Assembly: GCF_030816715.1 (NCBI RefSeq)
Contig: NZ_JAUSYH010000001.1
Coordinates: 8,866,001 to 8,930,000 of the forward strand
Length of the DNA stretch: 64,000 bases
Direction: 5' to 3'
Source: Streptomyces achromogenes
GTDB taxonomy: Bacteria > Actinomycetota > Actinomycetes > Streptomycetales > Streptomycetaceae
Of the stretch, positions 60,522 through 64,000 are shown piece by piece. Below the pieces are notes generated by a model. The model worked only from the letters and a program-made list of their open reading frames with translations. It did not search any database and had not been told where the DNA came from. Every line of letters begins with the position of its first letter. The stretch's first letter is position 1. Made by a program: the position numbers and the translations under genes.

Positions 60522-61532
60522 TCAGCGTGAGCCGCTTCGCCGCAAGACCTGGTCGACGCCGACCGCGACGACGACGAGGGTCCCGGTCGCGACATCTTGG
60601 TAGAGACTGTCGATGCCCGCCTGAGTGAGACCGGAGCGGAGCACGTTGACGATGAGGGCCCCGATGAGCGTGCCGATGATGCTGCCCCGGCCGCCGAACA
60701 AGCTGGTGCCCCCGAGCACGACGGCTGTGATGCTCTCCAGGTTGGCTGTCTGGTAGGCGTTCGGGTCGGCGTTGGCGATCCGGCCGAGGGCCTGCCAGGC
60801 GGCGATGCCGTAGAGGAATCCGGCGGTGACGTAGACCGAGAGGACTGTGCTCCACACCTTGATGCCGATCAGGCGGGCGGACTCGGGTGCGTCGCCGACG
60901 GCGTAGACGTGCCGGCCCCAGGCGGTGTTGACAAGTACGTACCAAAATAACCCGTAGAGGCCCACGAGCAGGAATGTCCCCCAGGTGAGGCGCATCGCTC
61001 CGAGCTGGATGCCGTACCCCCAGAACAGGAGCAGATCGGAGGTCACCTGATAGCTACGCGAATCGGAGTAGAGGCTGCTCACCGCGAAAACGACGGTCAG
61101 GGCACCCAGGGTCACGATGAAGGGGGGCAGGCCCAGCCGGGCGACGAGCAGGCCGTTCACCAGTCCCAGGAACGTCGCCACGGCCAAGCCGAGAAGCAGA
61201 GCCACCCCGGGGTTGCCACCTTCGAAGGCAAGTTTGGCCATGACGATCGTGCCGAGGACCGCGATGGCGCCGTTCGAGAGGTCGATGCCGGCGGTGAGGA
61301 TGATCAGGGACTGGCCCAGTGCCAGAGTGCCGATCACGATGGACTGCTGGAGCACCAGCGAGAGGTTCTGCGGCGTCAGGAACGTATCCGTGGTGATCCA
61401 GAAGACCACCACGGCAATGAACAGAGCAGTGAGAGGGCCGATGGCCGGCGTGCGCAGGGCGTACCGGAGTCTCTCCCGGAGCCGGGCGTGCCGTTCACTG
61501 CCGACGGCGTGGCCGGTGACAGATGTTCTCAT
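60522..61532 (-). CDS. sugar ABC transporter permease (RbsC-like)
   Basis: A 336-residue permease with about ten hydrophobic helices: IGTLALGQSLIILTAGIDLS, NGLLVARLGLPPFIVTLGAL, and WGRHVYAVGDAPESARLIGI (the RbsC cytosolic loop), ending NVLRSGLTQAGIDSLYQDVA. It is 40 bases downstream of the binding-protein gene on the same strand. The ATPase needed is encoded divergently at 62772. Confidence 0.92.
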   Translation of the reverse strand: MRTSVTGHAVGSERHARLRERLRYALRTPAIGPLTALFIAVVVFWITTDTFLTPQNLSLVLQQSIVIGTLALGQSLIILTAGIDLSNGAIAVLGTIVMAKLAFEGGNPGVALLLGLAVATFLGLVNGLLVARLGLPPFIVTLGALTVVFAVSSLYSDSRSYQVTSDLLLFWGYGIQLGAMRLTWGTFLLVGLYGLFWYVLVNTAWGRHVYAVGDAPESARLIGIKVWSTVLSVYVTAGFLYGIAAWQALGRIANADPNAYQTANLESITAVVLGGTSLFGGRGSIIGTLIGALIVNVLRSGLTQAGIDSLYQDVATGTLVVVAVGVDQVLRRSGSR

Positions 61533-61572
61533 CGGTCAGCCTGGTCCCCTTCGACCGCTCGCCGTCGGTACG

Positions 61573-62613
61573 TCATCCCCAGCAATGCTTCAGTCCCCAG
61601 TCCGTATCCTGAGACGCCAGGCCGTCCACCGGCTTGTCGGTGATGAGTACGGTGCCCGTGTCCGACAGTCCGTGCGGCTTCTTCCCGTTCTTGGCGTACT
61701 CGACGACCGAGTCGACGCCTCGCGTGGCCATCCTGACCGGGAACTGCATGACGGTGGCCGCGTACTTGCCGGACCGGACGTCGCGGACGCCGTCGCACCC
61801 ACCGTCGATGGAGCCGATGGTCACCTTCTGGGTGAGACCGCGAGCCGCCATGGCCGCGGAGGCGCCGCTCGCCACCGGCTCGTTGATCGTGTAGACCGTG
61901 TTGATGTCGCTCGTGCGCTCCAGAAGGTTCTCCGTCGCAGCCTGTGCCGGATTGCGTTCTCCATTGGTGTTCGCCTGTCCGCGAATCGCCGGGGAGTCGT
62001 TCGTGATGCCGAAGCCCTTGAGGAACCCCTCGCGACGCTGCTTGCTGACGGTGGAGTCGTCCGTGCCGTCGAGCATGATCACCTTGGGCGGTCGGCCGGC
62101 GAGAGCAGCCCTGAGGTAGGAACCCTGGAGGCGTCCCGCCTTGACGTTGTCCGTCGCGTAGGTGGCGTCGGTCGCGCTCGGCGGCTCGGTGGTGGAGTCC
62201 AGCGCGATCACCGCAATGCCCTGTCGGCGGGCCTCCGCGATGGTGCTCAGGAGCCCCGTGCCGTTCGACGGGGTGATGAGGATGCCCTTCACACCGCTGG
62301 AGATGAGACTCTCCATCGCGGCGACCTGGCCCTCGTTGTCCCCGTCGAACCGACCGGCCAGGGCGATGAGCTTGGCGTCGTTCTCCGTCGCCGCCGCCAC
62401 GGCGGCCTCGCGCAGAGTCACGAAGTACGGATTGGTCTCGGTCTTGGTCACGAGGCCGATCTTGACCTTCCCCGACCCCGTGCCACCGCTGTCGCTATGC
62501 CCCTCGCCGCATCCGGCGGCCCCGAGCAGAAGGCCACCCACCATGAGGAGCGCCGCTCCCCGTCGGCAACGCCACTGACATGCGCGCTCGCGGCTCGGAG
62601 GGTCGTGTGTCAT
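61573..62613 (-). CDS. sugar ABC transporter substrate-binding lipoprotein
   Basis: A 346-residue RbsB-type binding protein: lipoprotein signal ending LLLGAAGCGEG, then KIGLVTKTETNPYFVTLREA, LISSGVKGILITPSNGTGLL, VIMLDGTDDSTVSKQRREGF and IGSIDGGCDGVRDVRSGKYA. The acids and aromatics of the ligand cleft are typical for pentoses or polyols. AGAGGAGG precedes the ATG at 62613. It is divergent from the ATPase gene with a 158-bp shared control region. Confidence 0.92.
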   Translation of the reverse strand: MTHDPPSRERACQWRCRRGAALLMVGGLLLGAAGCGEGHSDSGGTGSGKVKIGLVTKTETNPYFVTLREAAVAAATENDAKLIALAGRFDGDNEGQVAAMESLISSGVKGILITPSNGTGLLSTIAEARRQGIAVIALDSTTEPPSATDATYATDNVKAGRLQGSYLRAALAGRPPKVIMLDGTDDSTVSKQRREGFLKGFGITNDSPAIRGQANTNGERNPAQAATENLLERTSDINTVYTINEPVASGASAAMAARGLTQKVTIGSIDGGCDGVRDVRSGKYAATVMQFPVRMATRGVDSVVEYAKNGKKPHGLSDTGTVLITDKPVDGLASQDTDWGLKHCWG

Positions 62614-62771
62614 GGTCGCCCTCCTCTGGCCGGCGCAACGCCCCACGATCCCCACTTCTGCCTCATGTGCCGAGACTATTCCGAAAGATAACGTAAGCGA
62701 GCTTTGACCTACCGTTACCACAGGGCGGATTTCCGCCGAGACCTTGCACGCACGGAGGAGGCGAGGTACGC

Positions 62772-63533
62772 GTGACCGGTTCGCCGCTGCTCGCACTGCG
62801 TGGCATCTCCAAGCGGTTCGGTGCCGTGCAGGCCCTGAAGGACGTCGAGCTGGAAGTCCACCCGGGCGAGGTCGTCGCCCTTCTGGGGGACAACGGCGCT
62901 GGCAAGTCCACCCTCGTCAGGGTCATCGCGGGCGTCGCACCGGCCGATACCGGCGCCATCGAGTGGGAGGGCCGGCCGGTGCAGATCAGGACCCCTCAGG
63001 TCGCCCAACACCTCGGCATCGCGACCGTGTATCAGAACCTGGCGCTGTGCGACGGCCTCGATGTGGCCGAGAACCTTTTTCTCGGCCGGGAGCGGAGAAG
63101 CCCCGGTGCCCTGGGCCGCCTCTTCCGGCACATGGACAAGAGCAGCATGCGCGTAGAGGCGCGTCGGCAGCTGGACGCACTGGGCATTCGCGTCCCCGAC
63201 ATGCGCACCCCCGTCGCCACGCTGTCGGCAGGCCAGCGGCAGACGGTCGCGATCTCTCGGGCGCTCCTGGGCAAACCGAAGGCCGTCCTACTCGACGAGC
63301 CCACCGCGGCACTCGGCAAACAGCAGGCAGGCCATGTCCTCGACCTGGTCGACAAGCTCCGCGAACAGGGGATCGGGGTGATCCTCATCAGTCACAACTT
63401 GGGAGACGTCAAGGCCGTCGCGGACCGGGCCGCGGTGCTGCGGCTCGGCTACAACAACGGTTTCTTCGATGTACCGACCACATCTCAGGACCGGATCATC
63501 TCCTCCATCACAGGGATCTCGAGCAGCCCTTGA
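62772..63533 (+). CDS. sugar ABC transporter ATP-binding protein (single NBD)
   Basis: A 253-residue ATPase: Walker A GDNGAGKST, Q-loop TVYQNLALCDGLDVAENLFL, signature LSAGQRQTVAISRALLGKPK, Walker B AVLLDEPTAALG and the switch His in LISHNLGDVKAVADRA. It is the one-domain (FrcA/XylG-like) type, unlike the two-domain protein at 49351, so it should work as a dimer. GGAGGAGGCGAGG lies shortly upstream of the GTG. A TTGACC at 62704-62709 may be its -35. It serves the divergent binding protein and permease. Confidence 0.91.
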   Translation: MTGSPLLALRGISKRFGAVQALKDVELEVHPGEVVALLGDNGAGKSTLVRVIAGVAPADTGAIEWEGRPVQIRTPQVAQHLGIATVYQNLALCDGLDVAENLFLGRERRSPGALGRLFRHMDKSSMRVEARRQLDALGIRVPDMRTPVATLSAGQRQTVAISRALLGKPKAVLLDEPTAALGKQQAGHVLDLVDKLREQGIGVILISHNLGDVKAVADRAAVLRLGYNNGFFDVPTTSQDRIISSITGISSSP

Positions 63534-63804
63534 CCCGCGCAGGATCCGCAACCCCACGCGGGACCGGCACGTGCCGACGGTGCGCGCGGTGGTCCATCAG
63601 GCCGTCCGCGACGTCCGTACCGTCCCGTCTCCGGCGCCGGCGGATCCCGCGCTCGCGGCGCTGCGCCGCGTCCTCGACGGTCTCGCCGCCAGCGCGCACG
63701 GGATCGGCGAGTTGATGCTGTGCCGCCCCGCGCACGACCTGGTGAGACTCCCGACATCAGCGACGGCGGGCAGTCGGAGGTGTCGCCCGCTCGATCACCG
63801 TGGC
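63534..63804. other. unidentified coding-like stretch
   Basis: A plus-strand frame (63571 onward: VPTVRAVVHQAVRDVRTVPS, ALAALRRVLDGLAASAHGIG) has coding character and a GTG but no ribosome site, and it dissolves into hairpin-rich sequence after about 63725. It may be the remnant of an unknown gene. Confidence 0.35.
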
Positions 63805-63910
63805 GGGACCATCCCCGCGCTCGGGGATGGTCCCACGGCCAACTCGCGAATCGACCGCAGTTCCGGTTGCTCCCCGCGCCCGCGGGGTGGCTCCGTGGGA
63901 CCACGGAGCC
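63805..63910. other. Three successive hairpins, partly resembling I-E CRISPR repeats
   Basis: GGGACCATCCCCG and CGGGGATGGTCCC (63805-63834) form a perfect 13-bp hairpin with loop CGCT. GCTCCCCGCG-CCC-CGCGGGG follows near 63869-63886. GGCTCCGTGG-GA-CCACGGAGCC lies at 63889-63910. The TCCCCGCGC cores of the first two are 59 bp apart, close to a 29-bp repeat plus 32-bp spacer. With only two imperfect units and no cas gene the CRISPR reading is weak; a terminator cluster is equally possible. Confidence 0.4.
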
Positions 63911-64000
63911 CCAGTGCCGCCGAGCTGGTCGTCGGGGCGGTCCTGGCCCGGGCGGGCGGCGGTGATTGAAGGCTTGGCAGGGCCGCCCGCCGAACACGGC

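Noticed and set aside
63534..64000. The right end as a definite CRISPR array
   Set aside because: Only two imperfect units are visible, no cas gene is present, and the first unit is a perfect terminator-like hairpin.

Overview
The window is high-GC actinobacterial DNA. GTG starts, GGAGG-type ribosome sites, strongly GC-rich third codon positions and the gene families present all point to a Streptomyces-like chromosome. Intact operons alternate with insertion-sequence debris and broken genes, as in the accessory arms of such chromosomes. I saw no rRNA or tRNA gene and no replication origin.

1-15.2 kb is a mosaic. It opens with an edge-truncated MazF-like toxin and an IS701 fragment. Next come a YCII protein and a two-gene streptogramin-resistance operon (vgb, vat) beside a TetR regulator with palindromic operators. 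After these lie a frameshifted cytochrome P450, a monooxygenase divergent from a MocR regulator, TniQ-like and DNA-ligase remnants, and a SnoaL / PadR / quinone-oxidoreductase cluster with tandem palindromes. ISL3 fragments lie at 4.1 and 14.5 kb. 15.2-19.4 kb holds two secreted GH43/AbfB arabinan-degrading enzymes and a strong terminator. 19.4-21.7 kb is a pile-up of IS6 and IS5-like pieces and a broken MFS transporter.

22-37 kb is the most coherent part: an apparently complete amino-compound catabolic island. A leftward operon encodes a HAD dehalogenase-like hydrolase, a RidA-like protein and two FAD amine oxidases. A rightward operon encodes a second RidA-like protein, a D-threonine-aldolase / D-serine-deaminase-like PLP enzyme, an SDR and a polar amino-acid ABC transporter. 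A FadR-type GntR regulator lies between them. The same 17-bp palindrome (TGGTCGAC-AA-[A/T]-CGACCA type) occurs at all three promoters, so I infer one local regulon. The two RidA genes are 97% identical over their last ~316 bp but diverged upstream, forming a 6.3-kb-spaced inverted repeat. The interior holds an IS481 remnant, a frameshifted YdcZ-type transporter, an NAD-dependent dehydrogenase and a CGNR regulator.

37-45.9 kb contains IS110, DnaE, HAD and IS605 remnants, then a kinase plus class III aminotransferase pair (hydroxylysine-kinase / phospho-lyase type) near a ROK regulator, an epimerase and a metal-binding lipoprotein remnant. 46.1-51.9 kb is an L-fucose-type sugar-acid operon (L-fuconate dehydratase, SDR, sugar ABC transporter with a frameshifted permease). 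It is followed by an 825-residue PAS-GAF-SpoIIE-HATPase signalling protein. 54.6-55.6 kb is an IS6 element whose transposase carries 14 tandem 18-bp units. 55.9-59.6 kb is an MFS transporter, a secreted alpha/beta hydrolase and a PaaX regulator with a palindrome at its promoter. 59.7-63.5 kb holds another frameshifted IS6 element and a second, divergently arranged sugar ABC transporter. The right end has hairpins that partly resemble degenerate type I-E CRISPR repeats.

Many breaks are single-base frameshifts, several in short G runs. They may be genuine decay or sequencing error, and the sequence alone cannot separate the two.
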